Positions 45,431-57,318 of a stretch of 64,000 nucleotides of DNA are shown piece by piece. Each line of letters begins with the position of its first letter. The first letter of the stretch is position 1. Origin of the DNA: Gautieria morchelliformis (taxonomy: Eukaryota; Basidiomycota; Agaricomycetes; Gomphales; Gomphaceae); contig WHVA01000293.1 of the NCBI GenBank assembly GCA_015179125.1, forward strand, positions 62,001-126,000. The letters are read 5' to 3'. A model generated the notes under the pieces. It was not told where the DNA came from. It worked only from the letters and a program-made list of their open reading frames with translations, and made no database searches. Both the position numbers and the translations under genes were made by a program.

Positions 45431-46748
45431 CACATCGTTTGAGAGGCAACGCCGAACTAAAATTCTATGTACTATTATGTGGTTAGTTGTATTCTACCGC
45501 ACCCCACTTCATGGTACCTCCCATTCGCCAGTGCCTCCTCCCTTTCACCCAACGCCCCTCTTCTCCTTAGACTCAGCCTTCACGCCCTCACGTCCCCCAT
45601 CGCCCTCCCCGTGCCCTTCCCGCCCCCACCCACGGGCACAAGCTTATGAAGGTGTTTCCTCCTGTCCCCCAAGCAGCGGCTCCTTCCCGCACGATCCGCA
45701 CAACCGCGACGCCTCGGGGAGCGGCACGCGGTTCGCGGCGGAGGACGCGCCGTGCCCGTGCGAGGCATGTACGCGACGCCGCGAGAGAGCTGGGGAGGAA
45801 TGTGCAATTGGAGCGCACGTTTCCGAGGACAGGGGCGCGTGCGGGGACCGAACAGGGAGCGGTTTTGGGGGGCAGGGTGAGACACGCTGAAAGGCGGGCG
45901 CGAAGACACCCCAGACGATGTACTTCAAGACAGGACGGCCTAGCAAGGGAGTTTCGCGGCGCGGGCGACCGCGAGCTTTATGTCCGCTCAGGCGGGTACG
46001 TGCGATTGACGTGGTGGACGATCCTCGATGGAGCGGCGCAGGGGTCTGGACAGCGCTGCTCCCGCGGGTGACGTCTATGCGTCGCTGGCGCGTGGAGGTG
46101 AGCAGCGGGGCGTCGCCCTCACCGGGCCGTCCGACTCGCCGCGGCTGGGCGCGGCAGGGGGTAACAGCATGCCACCCGCGCCTGGCCCTGGAACACTGCT
46201 ACGTCGTACATCCACCCACCCCAGCACACACACGCCACCGCCGATGATGAAAGCAACAACCGCCCCCAGCGCCTCACACGCCGACCGCACCTCCCTTCAC
46301 TCCACCGCGCCCGCACCCAATGCTGCACCTATCATCGCCCGTCCCGCACCGCCGCACCCCCTTAACCCCCCGCGCAGCCGCGCGGGAAATTCACGCAACG
46401 CGTCTTCGTGGACCCACCACCACCATTCCTCCCCGCCCCCCCCCCCGCCGAAACGAAACCGCGCACGTTCTCCCGCCCAACGCGTAACCCCTGTCGCACG
46501 GCGGCGCGAGCGAGTGACGCCCGTAAGTTACTTTGTGAATCGCCTGCTGGGCTGGCGTCGAACTACGACCGCGGGATGACCCATGAGTCGAGTGCCGGAA
46601 GTACAGCGGCAGGCAGCAAATCGTGGAACGCACTCACGGTGGCTATGGGTTCAAGCATCACGACTTGAGCCTTGATGACAGACACGCGGACATGCCGCGA
46701 GCCTATCGCTTTTGGCATATCCGTGTATACTTATGCGCATCGACACTG
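45431..46748 (+). pseudogene. Family C' gene, unit 3
   Basis: Matches 36913-38150 throughout: gtacctcccattcgccag region, the SFPHDP exon, the block around 45930-46030, the Pro-rich tail, and the closing gtcgagtgccggaagtacag. Several frames are needed, so it is probably broken. Confidence 0.4.
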
Positions 46749-46761
46749 TACCGCGCTCGCG

Positions 46762-47341
46762 GGGGTGCGGTGGTGCAGTGGGACCACCGCGGCTGGGTGT
46801 CGCTTACTTGAGCGGCGCTCGCGGGTTCAAACTCCACCCTTGATTCCCCCACTAGTCATTACCCATTACCACTACTCCCGGCACACACTATTACCTACTA
46901 CTTCAAAAAATATTCGGAAAAAACCGACTGTGTAACCCCGTTGAAACCCTATTGATGTCACAGGGGTGAAAGCTCCCCGTTCCAAAAACGGCCATCCTTC
47001 ATTCTCAACAATATTGATGTCACTGGATCGGGCAATTGGGTGTTTCTCGCTTAACATCTAGGCCTACCCCTAGAACCCACGGTCCCATGGCTACGCTCAA
47101 ACCTTACGAAACACTATTGCGTCACTACCCCAAGTTAGAAGGAATCGTCACACATTCCCATGACTAATAACAACGTGGCGGCGGGTGTTGAAGGGATGAG
47201 TGAGGCACGCGAGTCGGAGTGACTGAAGGGTTAAAAGTGGCATCACATGATTAGACTAGTCCTTTGTTTGTATGACTGGCTACAGTGCACCATAAGCGCC
47301 AAGCGCTTCGAGCACTCTAATTGACTAACTCACTCACTCAC
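46762..47341 (+). mobile_element. tRNA-derived SINE
   Basis: The head (about 46762-46838) carries a box-A-like TGGTGCAGTGGG and a box B GGTTCAAACTCC at proper spacing. The body runs about 480 bp to a simple (ACTC) tail. The 13-bp TACCGCGCTCGCG occurs immediately before (46749-46761) and after (47342-47354), a target duplication typical of LINE-driven insertion. The empty site is visible near 38235 and 28200. Confidence 0.82.
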
Positions 47342-47354
47342 TACCGCGCTCGCG

Positions 47355-48120
47355 TGGAGTTTAAAATACACTCTACTGGAATATCAGCGTCCATCATGTG
47401 GATCGGGTACGTCCTGATCTCCCTCAGTTTACACTCATTTTAATGTGATGCCAGACTCCATCCAGGCCAAATACTGCTGATATACGTGCGCATTACAATA
47501 GGGCCTTGCCTACTCCCATCTGGCAGGGTGTTCGATGTAGTCATGGGCTTATGACCTTCGTGCTATGGGGCCAATGCATGGGCCGAGTCAGCGCACAGCC
47601 CAGGTGTGGGCAGGAGAGCCTTCCTCATCATACTTCTCTTCAAGTGCTGTGACAGCACTCCACCGGAGGAACGAATTACGTTTCTCAATGATGGCATTGT
47701 GTAGGCCAGGCACTTTTATATTGGATCCAGGAACCGCAATTGGGAGTATACTTCTGCTAAACAGAATAGCATCTCAGACACTGACACCCATATCCTGGAC
47801 CACAGGACAGGCTGCTGCCTGTGATGAACAGCGACTATTATTATTGATTCTATATTTGCAAATGTGCATGTTGGGGTATTAGTTGGCACTGATGCATCCT
47901 GAGCCCTGACATAAGATGGTCTGGTGCATAAGGGTGTGATGATGGTATGGTATACCTCATAGTGTTTATAAATAACATAACTGAACACACTTTCAGACCA
48001 GATCAGGATCTCAGGCACGTGCACGCACATGCACACACATCAATGGAGTAGTGGTGCATTCATGAAGCAAAGTAATAACAGATTACAAACAAAGAAATTT
48101 TAAAGCTTCACAGCATATAT
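47355..48120. other. Array spacer left of the Helitron
   Basis: Same sequence as 28250-29050, ending at cagcatatat, where the Helitron begins. No convincing gene. Confidence 0.6.
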
Positions 48121-48291
48121 TACTCTTCTATTAAGCATACGACGTGTGAAAGTTTGTGCCCCTTTGCCCCTGTTTGTCTCTGCTTTCTCTGTTTTTTTTT
48201 GGGAGCATCGGCTCCATTTGTCTCACTCTTCGTTCTTCTTTTTTGTCATTAAACCTTTTTGAGCTACAGGTCCATTTGTCTCACTGTCGCT

Positions 48292-48457
48292 TCATCATTT
48301 TTGCCGTGAAACCTTTCCGCGCATCGTCACCGTTTGTCTCACCGTAGCTTCTTCATTTTAGCAGTGCTGTTGCTTCATCGTTTTTGCCGTGAAACCTTTC
48401 TGCGCATCGTCACCGTTTGTCTCACCGTAGCTTCTTCATTTTAGCCGTGCTGTTGGT
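48292..48457 (+). repeat. Two tandem copies of an 83-bp repeat in the Helitron 5' region
   Basis: gccgtgaaacctttc recurs at 48303 and 48386, with tgtctcaccgtagcttcttc in each. Shorter echoes of the same phrase extend from 48220 to 48530. Confidence 0.8.
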
Positions 48458-48590
48458 TCATCGTTATTGCCAACGTTGACTCGTGACCAGCCTTCACCGT
48501 TTGTCTCACCGTACCTTCTTCATTTTTGCCGTCAACCCTTCTTGCAACTTCTCAATTTCTCTCACTGTTGGTTCATCGTCATTCACACTA

Positions 48591-48880
48591 CCATGCTGTC
48601 GCGAACCAAAATCCTGCAAATCTCTTGCCAAAATAAACAGCGTACCCGTCGGTCTCCCCCTCAACGCTGGCCCGACCGTCGCTGCCGGCAGTTAATCCGC
48701 CTACATCACATGACGCACACTACCGTGCAGTCGTCAATGAAAATCCTGGAAATATCCTGCCGAAATAAACAGCGTACCCGACGGTCTGCCCCTCACCGCT
48801 GGCCCCGCCGTCATTTTCGCTGCTCGCGGTTAATGCGTCCACCACCGATCCTCTCACGTGACCCAGGAAGAGGGAGGTAA
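48591..48880 (+). CDS. Duplicated basic ORF, unknown
   Basis: Open frame holding two copies of a segment of about 42 residues (KILQISCQNKQRTRRSPPQRWP, then KILEISCRNKQRTRRSAPHRWP). The DNA repeat is about 130 bp. Highly basic. A gtaagc donor follows at 48877, so it may be a first exon. Function unknown. Confidence 0.3.
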
Positions 48881-49339
48881 GCGGTCGACTAACCATGTCA
48901 AGCTCTTTACATCACTCTATTTTCCAATATAGCAAGGATATTGACTGCTCTGAGTGGCTACTCATTGTGGTATCTTCTTTGTGTTTCTCCTTTCGCCTCT
49001 CGCAGGTGTCACATACAGATGACATCGCCAGTCAGTGTCTATGGTAAGGGGGCGGTTGCATTTGTGCAAGTGGGTTCATAACCATTCCCCAGTTATCTCC
49101 CCCCGTTTAATGCACTCCCTTCTTTAGTACAGATTTATTCTCAGTCAGGGACTTTACTTGCGGTCAGTTCACAAGAGGGTCTCGTTCGCGTAGACCCAAA
49201 TCCGTGCAGCGCGAGCAGGAAGAGGTAGCTTACTCTAAATTGTGTCGATTTATTTCAGGTCAGACGTTGTGAGTAGTGTTTATATTTTTGCTTGCACCGA
49301 CCACTTAACGCTGCTGCTAGCGTGGTATACCTCGCCATA

Positions 49340-49674
49340 ATTCATGCTGCTCAACGCTCATTTACCCTTTCAGTCCAGGAAGTTAAAATGTTTCGTTCAT
49401 TTGCACAAATTTCAGCTCCAAGACACGCAAGCTGCATCGCTTGGGAGTGGTCGATAAATCGGTTCACGGCGACCCCGTGATTCTGGATGTACCATTGGAA
49501 GACTTTTGGATCGACAGCTTCAACCGTGAGCTTTGTGAGTGGAAGCCACCGAATAATACGACAGCGGAGATCTTTGAAGACCAATGTCAGAATGTGCAGG
49601 GGTTGTCCTTACGAACCGGTGCACTGGATCTAGACATATGCGTCGGCCAGTATACGAAAAATAAGAGAGAATAA
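49340..49674 (+). pseudogene. C-terminal gene fragment, unknown
   Basis: The frame VILDVPLEDFWIDSFNRELCEW ... ALDLDICVGQY ends at 49674. Its composition is coding-like, but no start or family is recognised; probably captured by the Helitron. Confidence 0.3.
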
Positions 49675-49819
49675 ATAATCATTAGGAGAACGGTTTATAT
49701 GAGTCCTCGGTCCAGGTCAGACATAAAATCTACAAGACAAAAACAGAAAGGGAGGGCGGAGGGCAAGCATAGACATCCGCTGTCATGATCAAGTTTATAT
49801 TTTTTTTCCAGCGCCACTA

Positions 49820-50455
49820 TTGTATCGTCGTGTAACAACTACCTGCGAGTCGACCCATCAGAGCCAACATGGGTATCTTCTGTACGAACATAACGGCTCC
49901 TCCCATTTTAGAGCCTCCGTGTCGGAACCGGCCCAACACAGCCAAGTCGAACAGACGCGGTGTGCTACAGAGAGGCTGCGCATGATACACAGCCGCCATG
50001 TAGCAGACCGCGACTATTTGACTTGGCTGCATCGGGACGGTTCAGAGGTAGTGAAAAAGGCTTGGTGCAAATTGTGGGAGGACCGCGGGAGGTCGACCAC
50101 CTTTTTCATCCTTTGGGATGACATAATTTTTGCTTCCGGTGCCCTTCCCCTGTCTGCGCCTACCCGCCCTCCTCTTTCATCAGCCTCCTGTGCCCCTCCT
50201 CTTTCCCAAGAGTACACTACTCAACGCTTGAATGATGTGCTCATTGGGCTCGAGAAGAGTTCCAATAAGCTCTTCGTCTTCTACAAGGTAAGGAATGTGA
50301 TAAATCTCAGCACGACAATATGTTTTCTTACAGTTTTAGCTGCTGCTAAGCACTCCTTGACCTGTGAGGCTTCCACGACCAGCCAGGTGAGTCCGGCTAG
50401 GGCGAGGATGAGGGTAGCTGACGGGGACTGGGCAGAGCACGAACGTTACCAATAA
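49820..50455 (+). CDS. Hypothetical protein, 211 codons
   Basis: Open frame with DYLTWLHRDGSEVVKKAWCKLW and a hydrophobic stretch near 50300-50345 that overlaps a possible intron (gtaagg...ttttag, 50288-50339). No family recognised. Lies in the Helitron cargo region. Confidence 0.3.
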   Translation: MYRRVTTTCESTHQSQHGYLLYEHNGSSHFRASVSEPAQHSQVEQTRCATERLRMIHSRHVADRDYLTWLHRDGSEVVKKAWCKLWEDRGRSTTFFILWDDIIFASGALPLSAPTRPPLSSASCAPPLSQEYTTQRLNDVLIGLEKSSNKLFVFYKVRNVINLSTTICFLTVLAAAKHSLTCEASTTSQVSPARARMRVADGDWAEHERYQ

Positions 50456-50657
50456 ACGGCAATGACCGCATACAATGGGATGTGTCAACACGCACAGCAT
50501 GACTTGAAGAACGGTGAAGACGAAGAACACGACTATCTAACAGATTCTAGACTATCCGTCAACACACGACATGTGCATGAAAGCTGAATTATAACGCCTA
50601 CGAAACTGTGAACAGCATCACCGAAAGTTTGGGTGTATTTGTGGACGAGGTTACTAG

Positions 50658-50841
50658 GTGCGTACGGTTAGCTGCGGTGTGTCTAAGGGAGACCCTAATG
50701 TTTGGAATGTCTTAAAGGGTGGCACGAAGTACGGTCCACGCGAAGACCTGGAGGAGGCGATTTCATTGGATCGAGAAGCTCTCCAGCTGCGACCTGCACT
50801 GCATCCTGAACGATCCTCCTCCCTCAACCACATCGCAATTG
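50658..50841 (+). pseudogene. TPR-repeat fragment
   Basis: The frame reads LEEAISLDREALQLRPALHP then ERSSSLNHIA, the signature of the basidiomycete TPR proteins often joined to CHAT domains. One repeat only, followed by unrelated sequence; a captured fragment. Confidence 0.6.
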
Positions 50842-50940
50842 CGGATGTCGCGTTCATCAGTTGCGCGGGGGTTGTGATCATGATATTCCTCTGCAGCACA
50901 CTCGCTACTGCAACACAGCTACTCTGTTTCGCAACGTGGC

Positions 50941-52500
50941 CACGTGATGCAGCCAATACAGTCCCCATCGCTTCTCTTCTCTATGCCTCCATCCCTGGAT
51001 GCAGTACCCGGGCTTTTATCTCCGCTCCTTTCATCCTTTGACATTCTATTATGTCCTCCAATGCACGCACCCGCTCCACGTCACCCTCCGCCCCCGTCAA
51101 ATGCGCCCTGTCTCCTCCTCGCCACCCGTGCACACCCACCGCACCAAGCCACGCGCTCCCATCCCCGCCCAGCAGCGCATCCTCCACACACTCGCCGACC
51201 TCCGCCGCGCACACGTCCGTCTTCGATTTGGCCCTCACCCTAACGTGGCCGCGTGATGCAGCCAATACGGTCCACATCCCTTCTCTTCTCTGTGCCTCGA
51301 TCCCTGGATGCAGTACCCGATCTCCGCTCCTTTCATCCTTTGACATTCTATTATGTCCTCCAACGCATGCGCCCGCTCCACGTCACCCTCTGCCCCCGTC
51401 AAGCGCGCCCCGTCTCCTCCTCGCCACCCGCCCACACCCGCCGCACCAAGCCGCGCGCTCCCATCCCTGCTCAGCTGCGCATCCCCCACACCCTCGCTGA
51501 CCTCCGCCGTGCGTACGTCCGTCTTCGATTTGGCCCTCACCCTGGGGCTGCACGTGTGGACTGGATGGTCGAGTGGAACGTCGAGGCTGCGCACCGCATA
51601 TCCGGAGAGGTACGCACCCAGCGCACCCAGCGCTACTCACCCCTCCCCTCACCCGCTCACGCATGTCTGCCCCTACAGTCCCCCCGCGAGCACGCCACAC
51701 TGGCCTCCATCCATGATGGACGCGACATGGTGGGCCATTGTAGATGCTGCGCAAAGCCACGGGCAGTTGTTGGCGTTGATGTGTGTCCGGGCTTGCGCCT
51801 GTCACTGGTTGAGTAAAGTACGCTTACCGTACGTCCGACGTTACTGAACACTGTTCAAAGGGGGAAACTCGAGCTTCTCTTATCTATGCCTCCATCCCTG
51901 GCTGCAGTACCTGATCATACGGTCCCCATCGCTTCTCTTCTCTATGCCTCGATCCCTGGAATCAGTACCCGATCTCCGCTCCTTTCATCCTTTGACATTC
52001 TATTATCTCTTCCAATGCACGCACCCGCTCCACGTCACCCTCCGCCTCCCATCAAACGCGCCCCGTCTCTTCCTCGCCACCCGCGCACACTCGCTGCAGC
52101 AAGCCGCGCGCTCCCATCTCCGCCCAGCTGCACATCCCCCACACCCTCCCCGACCTCCACCGGCGTATGTCCGTCTTCGATTTGGCCCTCACCCTGGGGT
52201 CGCTCGTCGTGCACTGGATGGTGGAGGGGAATGTCGAGGCTGCGCACCGCATATCCGGAGAGGTACGCACCCAGCGCACCCTGCACAACTCACCCCTCGC
52301 TTCACCCGCTCACGCATGTCTGCCCCTACAGTCCCCTGCGAGCACGCCCACACTTGCCTCCGTATTATCGCCAGGCGGGTTTTCCAGTGCTGGCACCCAT
52401 ATGCGTGGGGTGCGTTCTCTCTCTCACACACCGTCCTATACTTACCCTACGCTGCAGAGGTGATCGTCTCGGTTATGCCTCGTTCGACGAGTAGGGAGGC
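50941..52500 (+). repeat. Segment present three times in tandem
   Basis: cctttgacattctattat recurs near 51038, 51340 and 51991; first two copies about 300-310 bp apart, third 652 bp further. All carry a Ser/Pro-rich frame ending TSVFDLALTL. The second and third also carry VEAAHRISGEVRTQRT. Probably one captured exon, amplified. Function unknown. Confidence 0.75.
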
Positions 52501-52607
52501 AAAAAACAATGTAGTCTGCTATTAATACACATAGTTGGCTGAATGGTGAACTGCTTCGTCTCCTGCTTCAATTCGCTTTCACTATTGTGTACCCATCATC
52601 GGTACCT

Positions 52608-53059
52608 TCATCCATCGTTGTTGACTATTTCCAGTAAGTGGCCTCTCATGCATTGGATATGATTGGCGATATGCGTTAAAGCTTCCACAGGCACAGGAAG
52701 TGTCGTCACTTCGTACTCCAGGATTTCAATGTCTCTCAGCAACGGCAACGTGTGGTCTCTAGCAGAGAGACCGCGAAGATGGTAAGGAGGGTGCGTAGTC
52801 TCGAAGACTTCGATCAGTTGGTCCACTGCGGTCTCCATTGAGACTTTGGGGCGACTGGTCTGAAATAGACGTTAGCCATTCTCACGTGTGGAGTTAAGTT
52901 GTCATACGTTTCTACTCCTGCCCCTTTTCTCTGTTGCTTTAGTTGTGTGCCCGGGCATGTGAGTGGTTGATGTGAAACTGATTGAGTGGTAGTAGGGGTT
53001 CTGGATAAGTATTTATATTGTTTAGTTGATGCAAAGTTGCTGTCTTTCGGTTGTCTCAT
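52608..53059 (-). pseudogene. Small hypothetical gene, divergent to the next
   Basis: Starts MRQPKDSNFASTKQYKYL at 53059 and reads ETYDNLTPHVRMANVYFRP. The rest, in another frame, is METAVDQLIEVFETTHPPYH, then LLRDIEILEYE, ALTHIANHIQCMRGHLLEIV, stop 52608. The joint near 52815-52865 needs either a very short intron (26 nt, gtgaga..ctaac..ttcag) or a 1-base frameshift; I favour a frameshift because VRMANVYFRP looks like protein. Helical; I recall similar small agaricomycete proteins but no function. Confidence 0.45.
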
Positions 53060-53227
53060 GTAGTGTCGTCATTGGAAATGTTTACAGATGAGACATGTCA
53101 TTAGAATTTAAGTCATTACAAATCCAACCAAGGTTCATGGCTGTAGAATGGATGTGCCTATCTGAAACATACTTACAAATGTGATCCGTGTTTTGGGTGT
53201 TCTGGGTTGGTGCATGATATGGGACAT

Positions 53228-53252
53228 GATCACGTGATTTCAGGAGTATAAG
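53228..53252 (+). promoter_or_regulatory. Shared promoter region with E-box and TATA
   Basis: The palindrome ATCACGTGAT (an E-box core CACGTG) is followed by TATAAG at 53247-53252, 36 bp before the plus-strand ATG. It lies in the 228-bp gap between the divergent genes. Confidence 0.4.
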
Positions 53253-53287
53253 TTCACAGTCCAGGCCATAGTTTTTGTACTATACAT

Positions 53288-54164
53288 ATGTCTACCGTCA
53301 ATCTAACTGCCAATTTATGTCTTACTGGGGGTCGTCGTCAGACGGCGTCTCCTACTTACTACTGTCATTATAATACTGTCTTGCAGACCTGCCATGAGGA
53401 TGTGGTCATCCCCGTCGACCTCCGTGTCTATAGTCCTCCTGGGGAATGTCTGTTGCCAGATAACACTGTTGCCCACGTTGTCGGCCGTATCTTTGCCCCC
53501 CCATCTTCCAAGATTTTGATGGATGTGTTATCTATTGTACCATATCCTGGAGATCCAAAGGCCGACAATTATGAAGATAACATTCTAGATGACACATCTG
53601 TGGCCATTTGGGGGGTGGGGGCTGTCATCAATAATATGGAGTATGGAGCAGATTCTAAGACGCACTTTTTTAACTTGGCTGTCTCTGACTATGTTCGAGA
53701 TGGCACAAAGTCGTTCATGTTGGGGTTCGTGTCTTATCTGTTTTTTTTTTTGTGGTGTCAGTGTTCACTTTTGGGTGACCAGTTGTATTTATGATGGCAA
53801 CTCTGTTCGTTGGAGGCGCACCCCAGCTCCTAACATAAACACTGCAATTTATGTGTATGGGTTGCTGAAGGATGTTAATGAGCAGGGGAACCTGTCCATT
53901 GTTGTGGATCATGTTGCTTTGAGCCTTGGGTCTGGAACAATTGCTGGGAGGGGGGGAGGTGGTCCAGACAGGGGTGATAAAGGCAGTCGCCATCGCAGGA
54001 AATTCGCAGCTGCAGCTGTTGATGAATATAGGGCAGATGATGTCAATCAGAGGGATGACACCAGCATGCCTGCCACGTACAGCCCCTCGAAGGAAACTAT
54101 GGCATCTGTGGCTGATGATTCCTCCAATTTGATGACTAGGAGTGGTAAGCGTCGTGCAACGTAG
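53288..54164 (+). CDS. Hypothetical beta-rich protein, possibly OB-fold-like
   Basis: Exons 53288-53724 and 53762-54164, with a 37-nt intron (gttcgt...gtgtcag) joining in frame. The N-terminal 200 residues alternate beta-type strands: MSTVNLTANLCLTGG, CHEDVVIPVDLRVYSPPG, NTVAHVVGRIFAPP, then after the intron FWVTSCIYDGNSVRWRRTPAPN and NINTAIYVYGLLKDV. The tail is Gly/Arg-rich and disordered. The layout resembles a protein family abundant near agaricomycete repeats. An RPA/OB-type ssDNA-binding role would suit a Helitron but is inference. No lesions seen. Alternative: captured host gene of other function. Confidence 0.55.
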
Positions 54165-57100
54165 ACGCCTTAACATATTTTGTCTTAGTGTTTACATGTA
54201 TTTTTTGACATCCATGTGTATTCTCTGGAGATTTGTAAATTTATTATTGTCTGTGATACTTCTTGAGGATGGCATGCATATGTATTCTCAGCAGATTTAT
54301 GTGGAAAGAACTGACCAGGAGGATGTGATAGCCTGGATGACACCTACACCTCAGTGCATTGACTGATGGTTACAGGTGACATCAGACTAGGAAAACCATT
54401 AGTAAATACCATAAGGAAATCAGGAAGCATCACTCATTTCAAGAACACATCGATGCAGAAACCATGTGTCGTCCGGCTCTCACCCTACCGGGCATCCCGG
54501 GCAGGTATCAGTTGTGGGTATGTCTTGGATGCGAGCACAGAACAAACAGGCCTGCAGATCCCTTGCCTACGGATGAATTACTATTCGAACACTGCGCGCC
54601 TAGGAAATTAATGGCCAGCTAACCAGGAAAATATACTGCATCTGGTCGCCGCGGCTGATACCTAGGCACGGGAAGAATGATCACATGAGAGTTGGACCGA
54701 ATAGTTACTGAGCACCCACACCCCACTGGTATCATGCACCTCTCACGTGCGAGTCACAGTACACGTCCACAACACGTCCACAATCACTTCGAGGCTGCCA
54801 TAGGGCTAGGCGCTGTACCCGTATGGGCCGTATATATGGCTGCTGTATGGATCCGTACCTACCAAAGCTAGGTTGGGGACATCCCACCGTATGGTGACAG
54901 TACGTATGACCTCCGTATGAGGCCGCACAATACTACATAGAGGAAAAGTCACCCAACATGGTACTTATTAGTTCCAATTAGTAGGGAGGGAGTCAATGTA
55001 TCCGCACAAGTTGTATCTCTAAACATTGACATAGTGGTTTTCAAGATAATAATCCACATATTTCTGTACTATAGGACATTGGGGATGGAAACCGCACGAT
55101 ATGGAACGAACGACGTACAAATCATACATCAAATGTGACCGCGACTTTTATCTAATATACAGCTTCGCCAACACAAGGCGTGCAGTAGGTAGAAAATGAA
55201 GGCGCAGGAAATGGTTATGTGAGATGTGAATGTGACAGGCGGACGACGCGAAGCTAAATGAAAAAAGGACAATCAAGACACATTGGAGACTGAATCGATT
55301 AGGTATCGTACCACCTAAGGGCCCCTTCCATTGTTACACATTTTCTGTAAACCATGTCAGGATTTTAAAGTCAATAATCCACATCTTTCTATACCTGCAG
55401 GATTTTGGCGATGTACTGTGGGAGATATAGAACGGAGGACATACAAATAACTGTTCAAAATAGTCCCAGGCGATCAAATCCGAGGTCCCTATCCAAGCTA
55501 CAGCTTCGCCGACACAAGGCATGGGGTAGGTAAGGAACAATGCCTGAGGAAAAAAACGACGTATCACGCATGATGCAAAGGGGCTAGGTGGAAGACGTGA
55601 ACCTAAATGAAACATGGACAAGTAAGATGCCTTCGTAGTTGAATTCGACAAGACATCATACCATGTCAGGGCCCCTACGTTGCCGCTCTACTACCATATT
55701 CTGGCAGAATATGTCGCATATCACATCTGATTTTCTGTAGACACTCAGAGGCAGCATACTCTCTTCATGGATACTAATCGTATGTGAAGTTTTCGGCGCA
55801 CAAACAGGCGTCCAAAAGGTTAAGAAATTTGCCATACGTGTGTGATGACGAACGTCGCTATGCAGAAGACGAGGGTCGAGGAAGCTGTCACAGTGGAGTC
55901 ATCCAAGGCGGTTGCGGAGGTTGTCAGCATGGAGTCCTCAAAGGAGCTTCAGGAGGTGTCGCAAAAGTGTGATATAAAGTATTATTTAGTCATGGGGAAA
56001 GTCTAGCAGCTCTGAGAATACATGACAGGAGTTATAGATGCGTGCTAGAGACGTCTAGGATGGACGCTATGTTTGACATGACATGCTGTAGTGCACGTGG
56101 TATAAATCACGTGATAGATGTGACGAAAGAGTCCCCGGAACCGCCTCTGCTCCAGGCGTGCCATGCTTTAGGCATGGCGAGACCGCGGGGATATGATCCA
56201 CTGTTGAGACCCAAGAGCGCGAGGGGAGAGATTGTGCACGGGGGGGACAACTTCGCATGACTGTGACGGTGGGATCGGACAGATACATGTGTGATACTTC
56301 GGGGTACAGGACACAACGGGACAACTCCAGAGACTCAGAGGAACAGACGATCCAATGCAACAGGGTGCGAACAGTCAGATGCCAGGTGATGTACTGTTGA
56401 GACGGCATATCGGTATATGCGCGATGCTGCCACTGTACCAGGCTATGATGGGTCCACTCAGCAAGTGAGCACCAGAGGGCTATGGGGTCGTACACAGGCA
56501 TTGCAGAAGCGTGCTTATTCCTACCTCAGTGCTATAACCGTAGTGGAAGCCGTCAGCGAACCACTCCAATTCGTCCACAATCTTTTCAAGGTATCCAGCG
56601 AAGTCATAACAACCTGTTCCTGCGGACCTTCACAGTGAGTTAGACAGAGCAGGTTTAAATCCAAGCCTCCGCCAGAGCTCACATAGGTATGCAGGGGTTT
56701 TCTAATTTGCTGCAACGGACCGGCTTGGGTTAGAAAGAGGGCGATGACGCGTAAAACCAATAACTTCTCCCGTAGGACGCGAAGATTACACGGGGCTGTG
56801 TCCGGTTACTAATGCTGAGACAACGCTGTATAAACTGCAACCCTTTCTTTAAGACATCACATCCTTACCCTCGGACTTTATCGGAGTGACGACGTTGTCT
56901 CATCCAAAGATAGGGGCGCGATCTCCGGCAAGTTTTAGTTGATGAACCTTATCATTCAGATGGTCCGCTGAGTCATTCGCCTGTATGGCATTCTCAGATG
57001 AGTAATCGACATGGGCCACGTCGAGATTTTATATAATGATCGTGTTCCCGTTAGCAGTTCGCAATCTTAACATCTTCATGACCTTTGAAATATACACGGA

Positions 57101-57318
57101 ATTCCAACGGAGAGGACCCATTCATGTACGTCTTCTTTCAGCCAATGAGGGTTACCTGACCTTTTCGTACAGCTTCACGTGTTCTTCTTCGACGAGGGGA
57201 GATTCATTACACGTTTACATCTATTCTTCACAGATCCCAATGAACACGGGGTGATTGTCCATAACTACAACAAACAATCTCTTTAATCTGGTCACATCCA
57301 ACTCCTATCTACAATAAC
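54165..57318. other. Helitron interior without a recognised gene
   Basis: Two diverged direct repeats of about 200 bp lie at 55040-55200 and 55355-55545 (shared aataatccacat, tacagcttcgcc, acacaaggc). Short ORFs at 55784-56260 and 56417-56638 show no motif. Confidence 0.4.

Noticed and set aside
45038-46579. Several long overlapping ORFs on both strands
   Set aside because: GC-rich, stop-poor DNA of family C keeps many frames open; only the HELM, QERxFF and REFYVSWEQ blocks recur.
46762-46838. A functional tRNA gene
   Set aside because: Box A and box B are present, but no cloverleaf with a proper acceptor stem could be drawn, and the unit continues into a 580-bp body with target duplications; better read as a SINE head.
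50999-51256. Separate small genes in the Helitron triplicated segment
   Set aside because: Overlapping frames in Pro/Ser-rich DNA; treated as one amplified segment.
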